Source of the DNA: Shewanella algidipiscicola
Lineage (GTDB): Bacteria > Pseudomonadota > Gammaproteobacteria > Enterobacterales > Shewanellaceae
Assembly: GCF_003605125.1 (NCBI RefSeq)
Contig: NZ_QPQT01000011.1
Coordinates: 62,001 to 126,000, forward strand
Length of the DNA: 64,000 bases
Direction: 5' to 3'
Part shown: piece by piece, positions 10,039 to 19,613 of the stretch
Layout of the letters: the number at the start of each line of letters is the position of its first letter
Position numbering within the stretch: position 1 is the stretch's first letter
Program-made: the position numbers and the translations under genes
Notes under the pieces: generated by a model
The model's database searches: none
What the model was told of the DNA's origin: nothing
Seen by the model: only the letters and a program-made list of their open reading frames with translations

Positions 10039-10719
10039 TTGGAATCTTTTGAGCAAATGTATACGCGGGCATGCCAACGTAAAGGTGGCGAGGCGGCATT
10101 AAAGAGCTTGATGCCCGTTGTGGTGTCTAATGATGCAATTAAGCATTACAGCGATGCTGAGCTATTGTCTGAGATCTGTAAAAAGGTGTTTCAGTGTGGT
10201 TTTGTTTGGCGGATTGTCGATAATAAATGGTCAGCTTACGAGCAGGCATTTTTTGATTTTGAGCCGCATAAGGTGTTAATGCTCTCTCCTGAGCAACTGC
10301 AACAGCGGGCCAGCGATGAGAATCTAATTAGGCATTTAAAGAAAACCATGGCCATTTATGATAATGCATTAATGGTGCACGATATTAAACTCGAGTATGG
10401 CAGTTTTGCCCAATTTATCGCCGACTGGCCAAGTGATGATATTACAGGTCTATGGAGCGAACTTAAGCGTCGAGGTAATCGTCTTGGCGGCAATACAGGT
10501 GCCTACTTTTTACGCGCGATAGGCAAAGATACCTTTTTATTATCTGATGATATTAAAGGCTATTTTCAGACGCATAAGTTGATCGATTTTGGGTTTAGCA
10601 CCAAGAGTGGTTTGGCGCAGGTGCAAAAAGTGTTTAACACTTGGCAACAGGAGTCTGGTTTACCACTGGCTGAAATTAGCCGAATCGTCGCTTGTAGTGT
10701 GGGTGATAATCGGATCTAA
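10039..10719 (+). CDS. DNA-3-methyladenine glycosylase I family protein
   Basis: 226-residue protein related to Tag, which removes alkylated adenine from DNA. Visible family elements are a buried-helix segment CKKVFQCGFVWRIVDNKWSAY, DENLIRHLKKTMAIYDNA and SELKRRGNRLGGNTGAYFLRAIGKDTF near residues 135-165. The zinc-ligand pattern of classical Tag is not obvious, so it belongs to the shorter Tag-like branch. The start is a TTG preceded by AGAGAG; a later in-frame ATG lies at 10057. It sits alone upstream of the convergent porin gene. Confidence 0.8.
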   Translation: MESFEQMYTRACQRKGGEAALKSLMPVVVSNDAIKHYSDAELLSEICKKVFQCGFVWRIVDNKWSAYEQAFFDFEPHKVLMLSPEQLQQRASDENLIRHLKKTMAIYDNALMVHDIKLEYGSFAQFIADWPSDDITGLWSELKRRGNRLGGNTGAYFLRAIGKDTFLLSDDIKGYFQTHKLIDFGFSTKSGLAQVQKVFNTWQQESGLPLAEISRIVACSVGDNRI

Positions 10720-10850
10720 ACCAACATGAATGATTTATATGTTGAAGCCTTTTGTTGGTCTTAAATGTTGAGCTGTTTTTGATTGAACGGATTACAACAT
10801 AGGGCGCATTGGCGCTCGCGGCATCAGTGCTCAGTTGTCGTCATTCTTGT

Positions 10851-10879
10851 TTAAAAAAGCCAGCCTATTTTAGGCTGGC
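10851..10879 (-). terminator. Terminator of the TorF-type porin gene
   Basis: Stem GCCAGCCTA / TAGGCTGGC with a three-base loop; on the minus strand it is followed by six T. It lies 44 bases after the porin stop. Confidence 0.85.
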
Positions 10880-10922
10880 AAAAGTGCAGAGATAAAACAA
10901 AGGGATGAAAAATCAGATGGTG

Positions 10923-11672
10923 TTAAAAGCTCTTACTGATCCCAATAACAACCCGGTCATCGAATATTTCAGTTTGTGTGCCGTAGACTTTATGGTCGGC
11001 ATCCATTGTGCTGCCATGGTAACGTAGATCGAAGTCTAAGCCCGCATAGGCTTTGGTGATACCAAGGTTCCAATGTCCCCAACCTTCAGCACCCTCGCCA
11101 TCAAGCTCTTGGTAACCAAGGCTGCCTGATACCTTAAAGCCATTATCGAATGCATAGCTAGGGTGTATAGCGTAGTTAACTCCTTGCCAGCCATCTACCC
11201 CAAACCAATCATCCAGTGTTGGAGTGACCTCTAGCTGCACATTGGTGCGGCCGAACTGTTTACCCACTTTTAACCATAATTCGGTGTAGTTCGAATATGA
11301 GGCACCTGGATAGAGGTAAGAAAATAGCATGACGTCATAGGTGATACCGCTATCACCAAACTCGCCATATTTACCCATGTAGGGTGCGGTAACAATTTCT
11401 AAATTAGGATCGGCAAACTTGATATTTGAGGCGAAGACTCCGGCGTACCAGCCGTTATCGTTTCCCCAGCCTAATGTACCTTGTACAACAGGAACATCAC
11501 CGTCCATGGTTTCGGATTCACCACGAAACACATAGTCAGATGCGAAAGTAAGCTTAGTCGTGAGTTTGCCACCAAATAATTCATTATCTTCTTGTGCTTG
11601 TGCAATGGAGACCACTGATAGTAGTAAGCTGCCAATGAGGGCTGAGTATTTTAGCTTTGTAACCGTGTTCAT
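10923..11672 (-). CDS. torF: TorF-family putative outer-membrane porin
   Basis: About 249 residues with a cleavable signal peptide (MNTVTKLKYSALIGSLLLSVVSIAQAQ) and a beta-barrel composition of alternating aromatic strands (LTFASDYVFRGESETMDGDVPVVQG, then the LGWGNDNGWYAGVFASNI repeat type), ending in a C-terminal phenylalanine (ISKSF). This fits the TorF/TIGR02001 family of uncharacterised proteobacterial porins. Two start codons are possible; I favour the second ATG (11672) for its spacing from GCGAG, the first being 11678. Tandem tor boxes lie about 95 bases upstream, which fits control by the TMAO-responsive regulator TorR. Confidence 0.85.
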   Translation of the reverse strand: MNTVTKLKYSALIGSLLLSVVSIAQAQEDNELFGGKLTTKLTFASDYVFRGESETMDGDVPVVQGTLGWGNDNGWYAGVFASNIKFADPNLEIVTAPYMGKYGEFGDSGITYDVMLFSYLYPGASYSNYTELWLKVGKQFGRTNVQLEVTPTLDDWFGVDGWQGVNYAIHPSYAFDNGFKVSGSLGYQELDGEGAEGWGHWNLGITKAYAGLDFDLRYHGSTMDADHKVYGTQTEIFDDRVVIGISKSF

Positions 11673-11766
11673 AATCATCTCGCTAATGGTGAGTGTTGTT
11701 GTGTTGATGACTATAAAGTGAACTTATGAATGACTTTTATACCCCGAATGAACTAATGACAAAAAA

Positions 11767-11786
11767 ATATGAACAATTGTGAACAG
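11767..11786 (-). promoter_or_regulatory. Tandem tor boxes (TorR binding sites)
   Basis: Read on the minus strand, two adjacent decamers CTGTTCACAA and TTGTTCATAT match the tor-box consensus CTGTTCATAT closely, and further TTCAT elements follow towards the gene. TorR is the response regulator for trimethylamine N-oxide, and a torF gene is a known TorR target in Shewanella. The sequence match is seen directly; binding is inferred. Confidence 0.65.
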
Positions 11787-12094
11787 TTCTGTTCGCTTAA
11801 TGCTAAATTTACTGTTGCAAGCGTGATTTGTATCGCGCTACGTCACACTTTTATTACATACTTGTGTTTTTGAGGGGGAGTAACGCTCAATGTTAACCCC
11901 TTGTTAACAATGTTCGATACTTACTTATAATAATTTGCATTAACTTACAAAATGAGTAGGTTATTGTTCTTGTTGACCTAGGCTAGGTGTGAGATAAATG
12001 GTTCCAATGTAAATAATGCTTCCAAAAGATTGCTCTGTAGTATGTTCTGCTACATGTAGGGCATTTTTTGTTGTGGCCTTGATTAGGAGTTATC
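11787..12094. other. Divergent intergenic region, torF to efflux operon
   Basis: No open frame of note. It is AT-rich on the porin side. Close to the efflux gene an inverted repeat TGTAG-N9-CTACA (12036-12054) overlaps the palindrome CTACATGTAG and could be the operator of an unlinked TetR-type repressor. No regulator gene adjoins the efflux pair. Confidence 0.4.
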
Positions 12095-13255
12095 ATGCGG
12101 CAAATAGTGAAAATTGCCTCTGTTTTAAGTGTGGCGTTATGGATAACGGGTTGTGAAAAGCAAGAGGCACCGAGTCAATCAGCCGCTGCAGCTAAAAGCC
12201 TCGAAGTTGGCGTCATGCAGGTTGTGGCACAGCCTCAAGCGATCCAGGTTGAATTACCTGGTCGCAGTAAAGCATTTCTTGAAGCTGAAGTCCGTCCGCA
12301 AGTTTCCGGTATTATTACCGAACGCAGCTTTATAGAGGGGGCTGATGTTGTCAAAGGGCAGTCTCTTTATCAAATAGACTCAGCTACATACAAAGCGGCA
12401 TTAGTGAGTGCTGAAGCTGATTTGGCGCGTGCGAATGCAGGTTTAGCCTCGGCGAAAGCCAAAGCGGCCCGCTATCAAGAACTGGTGAAAACCAATGCGA
12501 TTAGTCAGCAAGAATTTGATGAAGCAGAAGCGGCATACAAGGAAGCTTTAGCTAATGTTACTGTCGCGAAAGCGGCAATTAACACCGCACAAATTAATCT
12601 TGAGTACACTCAAGTTCAGGCTCCTATCTCTGGCCGTATCGGTAAGTCGAGCGTAACCGCGGGTGCGTTGGTGACGGCAAATCAAAGCCAAACACTGGCG
12701 ACAATTCAGCAGCTTGACCCTATCAATGTGGATATTGCTCAATCGAGTGCGCAACTATTGCGTCTAAAGGCTAAGTTGAAGCAAGGTTCATTACAGGCGG
12801 CCGATAACGCAGACGTTAACTTGATTTTGGAAGATGGCACGCCGTATTCGCATACCGGCACGTTGCAGTTTTCAGAGGTCAGTGTCGATGAGAATACCGG
12901 CTCAGTGACATTACGTGCCGAGTTCCCAAATCCAGATGGAGTGTTACTGCCAGGTATGTATGTTCGCGCCGTGTTAAATACGGGAACAGACCCACATGCG
13001 ATTTTAGTTCCGCAAAAAGCGATCACGCGTAACTCTAAAGGCCAAGCCATTGCGATGGTAATAGGCGCAGAAAGTAAAGTGGAAGCGCGGGTTGTCACTA
13101 CGGCAGAAGTTATCAATCATCAATGGCGTATCGTCGATGGCCTTAAGGTTGGCGACCAATTGATTGTTGAAGGTTTACAGAAAATTCGTCCCGGTGCACC
13201 AGTGACCGGAAAACCGATTGACGCAATGCAATCAGATCAGCAATCACAAAAGTAG
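12095..13255 (+). CDS. RND efflux periplasmic adaptor (AcrA/MexA type lipoprotein)
   Basis: Membrane-fusion protein linking an inner-membrane RND pump to an outer-membrane channel. The 386-residue product has a lipoprotein signal ending in the lipobox ITGC (Cys20). A split lipoyl domain follows (EAEVRPQVSGIITER and VQAPISGRIGKS), enclosing an alpha-helical hairpin at about residues 95-165, and then the beta-barrel domain. The pump gene follows 9 bases later. No TolC/OprM gene is present here, so a shared channel encoded elsewhere is expected. Confidence 0.93.
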   Translation: MRQIVKIASVLSVALWITGCEKQEAPSQSAAAAKSLEVGVMQVVAQPQAIQVELPGRSKAFLEAEVRPQVSGIITERSFIEGADVVKGQSLYQIDSATYKAALVSAEADLARANAGLASAKAKAARYQELVKTNAISQQEFDEAEAAYKEALANVTVAKAAINTAQINLEYTQVQAPISGRIGKSSVTAGALVTANQSQTLATIQQLDPINVDIAQSSAQLLRLKAKLKQGSLQAADNADVNLILEDGTPYSHTGTLQFSEVSVDENTGSVTLRAEFPNPDGVLLPGMYVRAVLNTGTDPHAILVPQKAITRNSKGQAIAMVIGAESKVEARVVTTAEVINHQWRIVDGLKVGDQLIVEGLQKIRPGAPVTGKPIDAMQSDQQSQK

Positions 13256-13264
13256 GGTAAAGTT

Positions 13265-16200
13265 ATGGCTCGTTTCTTTATCGATCGCCCTATCTTTGCT
13301 TGGGTGATCGCCATTATCGTTATGATGGCCGGGGTGCTCTCTATTATGAAGCTCCCTGTGTCACAATATCCCAGTATTGCGCCACCAACCGTAGTGATTA
13401 ATGCTGTTTATCCTGGTGCTTCGGCAAAGACCATGGAAGATACCGTTACCCAGGTGATTGAGCAGCGAATGACGGGGATTGATAATCTACGTTATATCGC
13501 CTCAACGAGTGATAGCTTTGGTAACGCACAAATCACCTTAACCTTTAATGCCGAGGCCGATCCTGATATCGCTCAGGTGCAGGTGCAAAACAAACTGCAA
13601 CTTGCGATGCCCTTGTTACCACAAGAGGTGCAGGCACAAGGGGTTAAAGTTAACAAGTCCAGCTCTGGCTTTTTAATGGTATTGGGTTTCGTTTCATCTG
13701 ATGGTTCATTGGGTAAAACGGATATTGCCGACTATGTTGGCTCAAATATCCAAGACCCTATTAGCCGTGTTGCTGGTGTGGGGGAAATTCAGTTATTCGG
13801 TGCACAATATGCGATGCGTATATGGCTCGATCCGTTAAAGCTGACCCAATACAACCTGACCAGCCAAGATATTATGGCGTCGATTCGTGAGCAGAATGCG
13901 CAAGTTTCGGCTGGCCAATTAGGTGGCGCTCCTGCGCTTGCGGGCCAAGAGTTAAATGCTACGGTTTCGGCTCAGAGTCGTCTACAAACTGCCGATGAGT
14001 TTAAGAAAATCATCATCAAAGCAGACAGTTCGGGTGCTAAGGTCTTCTTAGAAGATGTGGCACGTGTTGAGCTTGGCGCAGAAAGTTATGCGGTTGAATC
14101 GTTTTATAACGGTAAGCCGGCGTCGGGTCTGGCAGTTAAGCTAGCTACTGGCGCTAATGCGTTAGCGACTGCTGAGCGTGTGCGTGAAAAAATTGATGAA
14201 TTAAAGGTGTTCTTCCCACAAGGGTTAGAGGTTGTTTATCCTTATGATACAACGCCTTTTGTTGAGAAGTCGATTGAGGGAGTGGTACATACCTTACTAG
14301 AAGCCGTCGTCTTGGTCTTCGTGATCATGTACTTGTTCTTGCAAAACTTCCGCGCGACGTTAATCCCAACTATTGCGGTTCCCGTTGTATTGTTAGGTAC
14401 GTTTGCCATTTTATCGGCGACCGGATTTTCGATTAATACTCTGACCATGTTCGCCATGGTATTGGCCATTGGTTTGCTGGTGGACGATGCGATTGTGGTG
14501 GTGGAGAACGTTGAGCGTGTGATGCAAGAGGAGGGCCTGAGCCCGCTCGAAGCGACGCGTAAGTCGATGGATCAGATCACCGGCGCTCTAGTGGGTATCG
14601 GTCTTACCTTGTCTGCGGTATTCGTACCCATGGCCTTTATGTCGGGCTCGACAGGGGTTATCTATCGTCAGTTTTCGGTCACGATTGTCTCTGCCATGGC
14701 CTTGTCTGTGATGGTGGCGATTATCCTGACGCCGGCACTGTGTGCGACCATGTTAAAGCCTATCGCGAAAGGCGAAGGGCACGTCAAAACCGGTTTCTTC
14801 GGTTGGTTTAACCGTAAGTTCGATGCTATGACATCGCGCTATGAGGCCAGTGTGGCTTCTATGATTAAGCGTACCGGACGTGTCATGCTGGTCTACTTGG
14901 CATTGACCGTGGCCGTAGGCTGGATTTTCATGCGCATGCCTACCGCTTTCTTACCGGATGAAGACCAAGGTATCTTGTTCACGCAAGCTATTTTGCCAGT
15001 AAACTCGACTCAAGAAAGCACCAAGAAGGTGATGGAAAAAATCACCGACTTCTACCTTAACCAAGAGGGCGACAGTGTTAACTCAGTGTTTAGTGTCTCT
15101 GGTTTTAGTTTTGCCGGTAGTGGTCAAAACATGGGTCTGGCGTTTGTCGGTTTAAAAGATTGGTCTGTTCGTGGTGAGCCGGGTCAAGATGTTCAGTCAA
15201 TTGCTGGGCGTTCCATGGCGATGTTCTCGCAAATGAAAGAAGCCTTTGTGTTTGCCTTTGTACCGCCTGCCGTGATTGAACTGGGTACCGCTAACGGTTT
15301 CGATTTCTATCTACAAGACAGAAATGGTCAAGGCCACGATAAGTTGGTTGAGGCCCGTAATATGTTGCTTGGGCTAGCTGCGCAAAACCCTAACTTGGTC
15401 GGTGTGCGTCCTAATGGTCAGGAAGATGCGCCTATGTATCAAATCCATGTGGATCACGCCAAGCTTCGCGCCTTGAGTGTCGACATCGATGCGGTAAACA
15501 GTGTGCTAGGCACGGCTTGGGGTGGCAGTTACGTCAACGACTTTATTGACCGTGGTCGTGTGAAGAAAGTGTACGTGCAAGGCGATGCTCAGTACCGTAT
15601 GCAGCCGGAAGACCTCGATACCTGGTATGTACGCAATGCTGAAGGTGAGATGGTGCCTTTCTCAGCCTTTGCTACCGGCTCATGGGAATTTGGTTCACCG
15701 CGTCTAGAACGCTTTAACGGTTTGCCGTCAATGAACATTCAGGGAGGCACTGCACCAGGGTATAGTACAGGTGCGGCGATGGATGATATCGAAGCCATGG
15801 TTGCTAAATTACCACCAGGATTTGGTGTCGAATGGAATGGCCTGTCTTATGAAGAGCGTTTATCGGGTAATCAGGCGCCAGCACTATACGCACTCTCTAT
15901 TATAGTCGTGTTCTTAGTATTGGCTGCGCTGTACGAGAGTTGGTCTGTGCCATTTGCGGTTATCTTAGTGGTGCCGCTTGGGATCATTGGTGCGCTATTG
16001 GCGATGAATGGTCGGGGTCTGCCCAACGACGTATTCTTCCAAGTCGGTCTGTTAACCACTGTGGGTCTAGCGACGAAGAACGCTATCTTGATTGTAGAGT
16101 TTGCTAAAGAGTTCTATGAGAAAGGTGCAGGTCTCGTCGAAGCGACCTTACATGCGGTGCGGGTTCGTTTACGACCGATCCTCATGACCTCTCTGGCGTT

Positions 16201-16420
16201 TGGTTTGGGGGTTGTACCATTAGCAATTAGTACTGGTGTCGGGTCTGGTAGCCAGAACGCTATCGGTACCGGTGTGCTCGGTGGCATGATGAGTTCAACC
16301 TTCTTGGGGATCTTCTTTATTCCGATCTTCTTCGTGATAGTTGAACGTATCTTCAGTAAACGAGAGCGCAATGGTGGTAGTGATGCCGCTATCGCCAAGA
16401 CGGCTGATAAAGAATCATAG
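13265..16420 (+). CDS. RND multidrug efflux pump (AcrB/MexB, HAE1 family)
   Basis: Inner-membrane proton/drug antiporter of 1051 residues, the standard HAE1 length. It starts [21 protein letters not shown] as AcrB homologues do. The proton-relay aspartate pair is present in [17 protein letters not shown] (about residues 406-422), and [16 protein letters not shown] carries the TM10 lysine. Likely substrates are hydrophobic or amphiphilic drugs, dyes and bile salts; specificity cannot be read from sequence. It forms an operon with the adaptor gene and ends at a strong terminator. Confidence 0.95.
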   Translation: MARFFIDRPIFAWVIAIIVMMAGVLSIMKLPVSQYPSIAPPTVVINAVYPGASAKTMEDTVTQVIEQRMTGIDNLRYIASTSDSFGNAQITLTFNAEADPDIAQVQVQNKLQLAMPLLPQEVQAQGVKVNKSSSGFLMVLGFVSSDGSLGKTDIADYVGSNIQDPISRVAGVGEIQLFGAQYAMRIWLDPLKLTQYNLTSQDIMASIREQNAQVSAGQLGGAPALAGQELNATVSAQSRLQTADEFKKIIIKADSSGAKVFLEDVARVELGAESYAVESFYNGKPASGLAVKLATGANALATAERVREKIDELKVFFPQGLEVVYPYDTTPFVEKSIEGVVHTLLEAVVLVFVIMYLFLQNFRATLIPTIAVPVVLLGTFAILSATGFSINTLTMFAMVLAIGLLVDDAIVVVENVERVMQEEGLSPLEATRKSMDQITGALVGIGLTLSAVFVPMAFMSGSTGVIYRQFSVTIVSAMALSVMVAIILTPALCATMLKPIAKGEGHVKTGFFGWFNRKFDAMTSRYEASVASMIKRTGRVMLVYLALTVAVGWIFMRMPTAFLPDEDQGILFTQAILPVNSTQESTKKVMEKITDFYLNQEGDSVNSVFSVSGFSFAGSGQNMGLAFVGLKDWSVRGEPGQDVQSIAGRSMAMFSQMKEAFVFAFVPPAVIELGTANGFDFYLQDRNGQGHDKLVEARNMLLGLAAQNPNLVGVRPNGQEDAPMYQIHVDHAKLRALSVDIDAVNSVLGTAWGGSYVNDFIDRGRVKKVYVQGDAQYRMQPEDLDTWYVRNAEGEMVPFSAFATGSWEFGSPRLERFNGLPSMNIQGGTAPGYSTGAAMDDIEAMVAKLPPGFGVEWNGLSYEERLSGNQAPALYALSIIVVFLVLAALYESWSVPFAVILVVPLGIIGALLAMNGRGLPNDVFFQVGLLTTVGLATKNAILIVEFAKEFYEKGAGLVEATLHAVRVRLRPILMTSLAFGLGVVPLAISTGVGSGSQNAIGTGVLGGMMSSTFLGIFFIPIFFVIVERIFSKRERNGGSDAAIAKTADKES

Positions 16421-16437
16421 TTGACGCTAACAGTATC

Positions 16438-16466
16438 AAAAAGCCCAGCTCTTGCTGGGCTTTTTA
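16438..16466 (+). terminator. Terminator of the RND efflux operon
   Basis: Stem AAGCCCAGC / GCTGGGCTT with loop TCTT, followed by a T run; 18 bases after the pump stop. Confidence 0.92.
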
Positions 16467-16543
16467 TTGGCGCTAGAATGTTGCATTTAAAGGATATTTC
16501 GTTAAATATGTCTGTCTAAAAATAAGCCGTAAGGTCAATATCT

Positions 16544-18382
16544 ATGCGCCCTCAATTATCGATACTTTTCCTGTTACTCCCTTTAACGCTTGGCTTGCCT
16601 GTATGGGCTGAGCAACCCGCTGCAACCCCGCAGATTGCTACTACCTACGTTAACGATGCCATCTTACCGCCAAGCATTGTGTGGCACGGGGCGAGTGAAT
16701 CGTTGCTACTCGATGGCGAAGCGCCATGGGCAACCCCATTTGAAGTGGGCGGCTTTAAGGTTAGCCCAAGTTATGATGAGACGTTTGTTTGGTTAGATAA
16801 GCTGGTGGCAAGTAGTGACCTGTTGCACAAGGTGTCGCTAGGGAAGAGCCCTCAGGGGCGTGATATTTGGATGCTGATAGCATCGACAGAGGGGGCTGAT
16901 ACCCCTGAGGCCTTGGCTGCGACGGATAAACCCACTGTGTTAGTGCAGGCAGGGATCCACGCCGGAGAAATTGACGGTAAAGATGCCGGCATGATGTTAC
17001 TACGAGACATGGTATTGGGTGATAAAGCGGCGCTACTCGATGGGGCTAATTTACTATTTGTACCGATTTTTAGTGTCGATGCCCATGAGCGCAGTGGTCA
17101 ATATAATCGCGTTAATCAGCGTGGCCCGATAGAGATGGGCTGGCGTACTACGGCTAACAACCTTAATTTGAATCGTGATTATGCCAAGGCCGACGCGGTA
17201 GAGATGCAGCATATGCTGGGTGCGATAAATCGATGGCAGCCCGACCTGTATATCGATGTGCACGTTACCGATGGCATAGACTATCAATATGATGTCACCT
17301 TTGGCTATAACTTAGCTCAAGGGCTGAGCCCGTCGAGTTTTCGTTGGCTAGATACCCAATATCGACCTTATGTGGAGCAGGCGTTAATGCGCGAAGGGCA
17401 TATTCCGGGTCCCTTGGTGTTTGCTATCGACAATAGTGATGTGAGTAAGGGAATGTCATTATGGAATGCCAGTCCACGTTACTCAAATGGTTATGGTGAT
17501 GCTCGGCATCTACCGACGATTTTAATTGAAAATCATAGTTTAAAGCCGTTTAAGCAACGAGTGCTTGGTACTTATGTCATGTTAGCGGCCACCCTCGAAT
17601 TGGTGGGCAAGCAAGCCACTTCACTGCGCATGGCCATTAAGCAAGACAGGTATCGCTATAGCGACCGCATCACCTTAACTTGGGGCGCCCAGCAACAGCA
17701 GCAAGGATGGGATTTCAAAGGGATTGATTACCGCACCGAAATCAGCCCCATCAGTGGTGAAAAGGTTGTTCGCTGGACTGGCGAGCCTAAACTTTACGAA
17801 AATTTACCCGTGATAGGTAATACTCTGGCTGACATAAAGATTAATCGCCCCTCAGCTTATTATGTTGCACCTCAGTGGCTTGATGTGATTGAGCGTCTCG
17901 CAATTCATGGGATCCGTATGACAACGCTAACAGAGCCTAAGACACTTAAGTTGACTCAATATCAATTAACTGCGCCGCAATTTGGCAGTAAAGATTATGA
18001 AGGGCGCCAGCGAGTAAGCGCGCAATTGAGCGCACATGGGGTACAAACCACACTGCCAGCGGGCACCGTCAAGATTGATACGCGGCAGCCTCTGGGGGAT
18101 TTGGCGATATTGCTGTTAGAGCCTCAGTCGCCTGATTCATTATTACAATGGGGCTTTTTCAATCCAATATTTACCCGCACCGAATACATAGAGCATTACG
18201 CCGTAGAGCCACTGGCGGCGCAAATGCTTGAGGCCGACCCCAGCTTGCAGGCAGAATTTACCCAAGCGTTGCAAGACCCTGCTTTTGCCGCTGATGCCCA
18301 GGCAAGGTTACGCTGGTTTTATGTTCGAAGCCCTTATTATGATGGGCAATATCAGGTTTATCCGGTTTGGCGAGACGAGTAA
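16544..18382 (+). CDS. Secreted M14-family zinc carboxypeptidase
   Basis: 612-residue protein with a signal peptide (MRPQLSILFLLLPLTLGLPVWA). The zinc-binding HxxE is His139/Glu142 in QAGIHAGEIDGKDAGMM, the substrate-binding Arg is in NLNLNRDYAK, and a further His is in YIDVHVTDG near residue 240. The long C-terminal part has no clear motif. It probably acts in the periplasm or outside the cell on peptides. It is monocistronic with terminators on both sides. Confidence 0.88.
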   Translation: MRPQLSILFLLLPLTLGLPVWAEQPAATPQIATTYVNDAILPPSIVWHGASESLLLDGEAPWATPFEVGGFKVSPSYDETFVWLDKLVASSDLLHKVSLGKSPQGRDIWMLIASTEGADTPEALAATDKPTVLVQAGIHAGEIDGKDAGMMLLRDMVLGDKAALLDGANLLFVPIFSVDAHERSGQYNRVNQRGPIEMGWRTTANNLNLNRDYAKADAVEMQHMLGAINRWQPDLYIDVHVTDGIDYQYDVTFGYNLAQGLSPSSFRWLDTQYRPYVEQALMREGHIPGPLVFAIDNSDVSKGMSLWNASPRYSNGYGDARHLPTILIENHSLKPFKQRVLGTYVMLAATLELVGKQATSLRMAIKQDRYRYSDRITLTWGAQQQQQGWDFKGIDYRTEISPISGEKVVRWTGEPKLYENLPVIGNTLADIKINRPSAYYVAPQWLDVIERLAIHGIRMTTLTEPKTLKLTQYQLTAPQFGSKDYEGRQRVSAQLSAHGVQTTLPAGTVKIDTRQPLGDLAILLLEPQSPDSLLQWGFFNPIFTRTEYIEHYAVEPLAAQMLEADPSLQAEFTQALQDPAFAADAQARLRWFYVRSPYYDGQYQVYPVWRDE

Positions 18383-18405
18383 TGGCCGGTGTTATCATCT
18401 GTACC

Positions 18406-18428
18406 AACGCAGCTTAGGCTGCGTTTTT
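18406..18428 (+). terminator. Terminator after the M14 peptidase gene
   Basis: Stem AACGCAGC / GCTGCGTT with loop TTAG, then a T run; 24 bases after the stop. Confidence 0.88.
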
Positions 18429-18684
18429 TATTGCGTATGGTTGAGGGTAACATGGGTAAATGCTCCTCAAGAGGTACGGATCTGGGATGGGTCATTGCCG
18501 ATCGATTAAATGAGCCTTTTTACTAACGAATTGTGATTTAAGCAGATTTTTAGTGAATATCATTAAAATTTTTGAGCAAAAATCAACTTAAATCATTTAA
18601 AACAATAAGATAAATAATTGGCATGGAGTCTGCTTTATTTGAGGTAAGCGTTTGAGCAAACATTAATTAATAAGGATATGAGTT

Positions 18685-19455
18685 ATGAATTTACGCCCCT
18701 TGGTTTTATGTGCCGCACTGAGTGCTTCGTTAGCTGGCTGCATCATTAACGTTAACGGTGCGGGTATGACCTCGTTTGATTATCACCGCCAGCAGCAGTT
18801 AATACTTGATGCCACACAGTTGCAACAGCTCGTAGCCGAAACTGGGGCTGGAGCACTGACTATTGAAGGAGTTGATGGGCTCCGGGAAGTGCGTATCGAG
18901 GCGGACATTTATGGTTATGATGGCGCCGAGCCAGAGCTTAGCTTAGTGCAGGAAGGTGAACACGCCAAACTGATCGCCAATTTTGACTCCTTCAGTAGGG
19001 TCTCATTCACGAGTGGCAACTCTCCTTATATTGATCTAGTGGTTAAAGTGCCTACCAATTTGAAACTCATGCTGGATGATGGCTCGGGTAATATTGAGGT
19101 TCGTGGCGTGAATGCCGAAATGATCATTACCGATGGTTCTGGCAGTATCACTATCGATGGTGCTAAAACATTAACTATCGATGATGGCTCAGGCAGTATT
19201 GTATTGCAAAATATTGACGGGGATATCAGCTTAACGGATGGCTCTGGTAGTATCGAGATCCAACGGGTGAATGGCGATGTGTCTGTGCATGATGGTTCTG
19301 GCTCGATAGTCATTAATCATGTGGCTGGTTTAGTCACTATTGATGATGGTTCTGGTGGTATTAGCGTCGACAATAGCAAAGGATTACACATTATTGAATC
19401 TGGTTCGGGCGATCTGAGTTTTGACAATATTCAGGGGCCCGTCACCATGGATTAA
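18685..19455 (+). CDS. Lipoprotein with repeated DGSGS beta-solenoid (DUF4097-like)
   Basis: 256-residue exported protein with a lipoprotein signal (lipobox LAGC, Cys19). From about residue 130 it carries seven near-regular units of 19-20 residues, each centred on D-G-S-G-S/N/G followed by hydrophobic residues (DDGSGNIEV, TDGSGSITI, DDGSGSIVL, TDGSGSIEI, HDGSGSIVI, DDGSGGISV, ESGSGDLSF). Such spacing is that of a right-handed beta-helix with one turn per repeat, as in DUF4097/DUF2807-type adhesin-like domains. The function is unknown; the cell envelope is the likely site. Confidence 0.8.
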   Translation: MNLRPLVLCAALSASLAGCIINVNGAGMTSFDYHRQQQLILDATQLQQLVAETGAGALTIEGVDGLREVRIEADIYGYDGAEPELSLVQEGEHAKLIANFDSFSRVSFTSGNSPYIDLVVKVPTNLKLMLDDGSGNIEVRGVNAEMIITDGSGSITIDGAKTLTIDDGSGSIVLQNIDGDISLTDGSGSIEIQRVNGDVSVHDGSGSIVINHVAGLVTIDDGSGGISVDNSKGLHIIESGSGDLSFDNIQGPVTMD

Positions 19456-19469
19456 TGGCTTCCCGGCGC

Positions 19470-19580
19470 GAAGGCGAAACGCTATCACCCTGTTCAGCTA
19501 GGCTGAAGAGGAAGGGGGGCTGTAAGTTCCTGATAGCACTAGCCATCGCCCATCCATACCTAGCCGCGGGCGATATTGAA
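19470..19580. other. Structured intergenic element between convergent genes
   Basis: Several nested inverted repeats lie in a region with no gene: outer GCTATCA/TGATAGC (19481-19487 with 19531-19537), a perfect hairpin TTCAGC-TAG-GCTGAA (19493-19507), and ATCGCCC/GGGCGAT (19545-19551 with 19568-19574). There is no poly-T end on either strand. It could be a dispersed palindromic repeat or part of an RNA; the sequence alone does not decide. Confidence 0.45.
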
Positions 19581-19613
19581 TAGCGACTTAGGGTTAAGGC
19601 CGTTGATATAAGT

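Noticed and set aside
19070..19420. DNA tandem repeat (minisatellite) in the lipoprotein gene
   Set aside because: The repeat is clear in protein but the codons differ between units, so it is a protein repeat rather than a DNA array.
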